This document shows, one piece after another, positions 5,494 through 6,431 of a stretch of DNA of 6,431 nt. Below the pieces are notes generated by a model. That model was not told the DNA's origin and searched no databases. It was given only the letters and a program-made list of their open reading frames with translations. Numbering within the stretch: the first letter of the stretch is position 1; every line of letters begins with the position of its first letter. The stretch is from an uncultured Oribacterium sp. (GTDB lineage: Bacteria > Bacillota > Clostridia > Lachnospirales > Lachnospiraceae): positions 1 to 6,431 of the forward strand of contig CALHIC010000555.1 of the NCBI GenBank assembly GCA_938030845.1. The letters run 5' to 3'. A program made the position numbers and the translations under genes.

Positions 5494-6431
5494 GAAATAT
5501 TCCTCCATTAAGGAGTTGTTCATTAAAAGCTCCGGAGTGAAGGGAATATAGTTTTGCTTTTCCTTATATTCCTTTTGGAAAAGATTGGGAAAGCTATCGG
5601 AGAAGACAGGGAGAAAGAGCCCTGTCTTTTTTTGATAGGCGGTAGCAGCCTTTGCTCTTTGCTTTTCTTCTTTAGGATAAAGCTCAGAAAGGCTTCTGTG
5701 CAGTGCCATGTCTTTGGCGGGAATATAGTCATAGTCTTTAAAGTTTTTGAAAAAATACTTTGCTTCCCCGGAAAATAAGGGGATTTCCAAAACAGCCTCC
5801 CGGCCGGAGACTTCCAGATGAAAGCTTTCCAAGGTATGGGAAACAGTTTTGGGAAAGAAAGTACTTTTCACTGCTACAGCTTTAGTGGGGTAGTCTTTTG
5901 CTTCGGGAGGACAAGAACATTCTTCGCTTTCAGAATTTAGCGTCATTTGACCAAAACGAAAGCAGAGCCTTAGCTTATTTTTCTCCAATAGCAGTTCTGA
6001 CTTTTCACGGCAATAGATGCCCTTTCCTTGAAACAGCTCTTCGTAGGCAAAAAAGGAAAAAAGGGAAGGGAGGTAAAGCAAATCTTCAAAGTTATGTTGC
6101 AATAGAAGAGCTTTTGCCTCCTCTGTGGGATGCTCCATATATTCTAAATAGACATAGATCAGTTCACCACCGGTATAGATATCCTCTCTTTGAATCCCCA
6201 AAAAGCGTTCACATTCTTTGAGCTTATAGGAGGGTAGCTGATAGAATTTTCTCCTGCTTTGAATCATTTTAAAAAGGTCCAGCTGGGGAAGTCCTGTAAT
6301 AGGGCTTTTTAGGCCGTACTGGCTGTAACTTTTTTCTAAAAATGGGGTATCAAAGGCTTTCCCGTTAAAGCTGATAAACTGTGTCTTAGCTTTGCAATAC
6401 TCTTGAAACTCCTGTAAGACTTCAATTTCCT
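5467..6431 (-). CDS. YprB-like RNase H-fold (RNase_H_2, DEDD-type exonuclease) protein, N-terminus beyond window
   Basis: The frame stays open past the Met at 6267 to the right edge, adding about 54 residues, so that Met is internal and the gene starts outside the window. About 320 residues are visible. Numbering from the first whole codon at the edge: [14 protein letters not shown] (18-31) matches the second exonuclease motif of the YprB family (usual form TFNGKSFDxPFL). [32 protein letters not shown] (48-79, quoted here as PQLDLFK then [10 protein letters not shown]) is the middle of the domain, and [10 protein letters not shown] (111-120) is the third motif with HN and Asp. The first motif (usually DIETTG-like) must lie off-window. 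The last 200 or so residues form a region I do not recognise, with no clear membrane segment. Family members are predicted metal-dependent 3'-5' exonucleases; the substrate is not known from sequence. It converges on leuD with a 27-nt overlap. Confidence 0.82.
   Translation of the reverse strand, partial: EIEVLQEFQEYCKAKTQFISFNGKAFDTPFLEKSYSQYGLKSPITGLPQLDLFKMIQSRRKFYQLPSYKLKECERFLGIQREDIYTGGELIYVYLEYMEHPTEEAKALLLQHNFEDLLYLPSLFSFFAYEELFQGKGIYCREKSELLLEKNKLRLCFRFGQMTLNSESEECSCPPEAKDYPTKAVAVKSTFFPKTVSHTLESFHLEVSGREAVLEIPLFSGEAKYFFKNFKDYDYIPAKDMALHRSLSELYPKEEKQRAKAATAYQKKTGLFLPVFSDSFPNLFQKEYKEKQNYIPFTPELLMNNSLMEEYFLSFLLHFF
5602..5633 (+). terminator. Intrinsic terminator of leuCD, inside the convergent gene
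   Basis: AAGACAGGG (5603-5611) pairs perfectly with CCCTGTCTT (5620-5628) around an 8-nt loop (AGAAAGAG), with a possible extra G-U pair at 5602/5629. Seven T residues run from 5627 to 5633. It is oriented for plus-strand transcripts and is the first convincing terminator after leuD, about 110 nt past its stop. It lies within the coding sequence of the minus-strand exonuclease-like gene, so the leuCD mRNA would carry roughly 140-165 nt antisense to that gene's 3' end. Confidence 0.8.

Noticed and set aside
5494..5540. Small inverted repeats CTCC-ATTAA-GGAG and CTCCGGAG just after leuD as terminator
   Set aside because: Stems are 4 bp each and lack a T run. The hairpin at 5602-5633 is far stronger.
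6265..6267. ATG at 6267-6265 as the start of the exonuclease-like gene
   Set aside because: The frame is open upstream to the window edge and encodes the conserved [12 protein letters not shown] motif, so this Met is internal.
1..6431. Mobile element, CRISPR array, RNA gene or phage defence system
   Set aside because: No transposase, integrase, repeat-spacer pattern, tRNA-like fold or defence-type cluster was seen. Gene content is core metabolism and housekeeping.

Overview
The window reads as chromosomal DNA of a low-to-moderate-GC Gram-positive bacterium of the class Clostridia, with a Lachnospiraceae-like flavour. This rests on the clostridial protein types (housekeeping sigma factor, QueH instead of QueG, an HPr with both His15 and Ser46, the short two-subunit isopropylmalate dehydratase), on strong AGGAGG-type ribosome binding sites and on dense gene packing. 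Genus cannot be told from the sequence alone.

Layout. (1) Positions 1-1688, plus strand: the 3' part of rpoD (cut by the left edge), queH and an HPr gene. They are 7 and 9 nt apart, so probably one transcript, ending at a strong bidirectional terminator at 1691-1724. (2) Positions 1748-3513, minus strand: a LysR-type regulator followed 14 nt later by an Mrp/Nbp35-type Fe-S carrier ATPase, probably co-transcribed and ending at the same terminator. (3) Positions 3514-3674: the divergent control region between lysR and leuC, with a good lysR promoter and two dyads that could be operators. (4) Positions 3675-5493, plus strand: leuC and leuD, the two subunits of 3-isopropylmalate dehydratase. leuC is broken by a frameshift. 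(5) Positions 5467-6431, minus strand: a YprB-like RNase H-fold exonuclease gene running off the right edge. It overlaps the 3' end of leuD and carries the apparent leuCD terminator inside its coding sequence.

How the genes fit together. LeuCD isomerises 2-isopropylmalate to 3-isopropylmalate in leucine synthesis, and LeuC needs a [4Fe-4S] cluster. The divergent LysR is the natural candidate regulator, and the Fe-S carrier ATPase co-transcribed with it could serve cluster assembly on LeuC. That link is an inference from gene order.

Most notable observation. leuC contains two tandem copies of a segment encoding HLIG(K/M)IGVDGAL, offset by 31 nt, which shifts the frame. The copies differ in 10 of 12 codons but in only one amino acid, so they diverged under selection for protein function before being joined. 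This is not a fresh slippage duplication. It looks like a junction between two different leuC alleles, either a real recombination event or a strain-mixing assembly error. I did not find evidence of an undescribed biological system; the rest of the window is mostly ordinary core genome.
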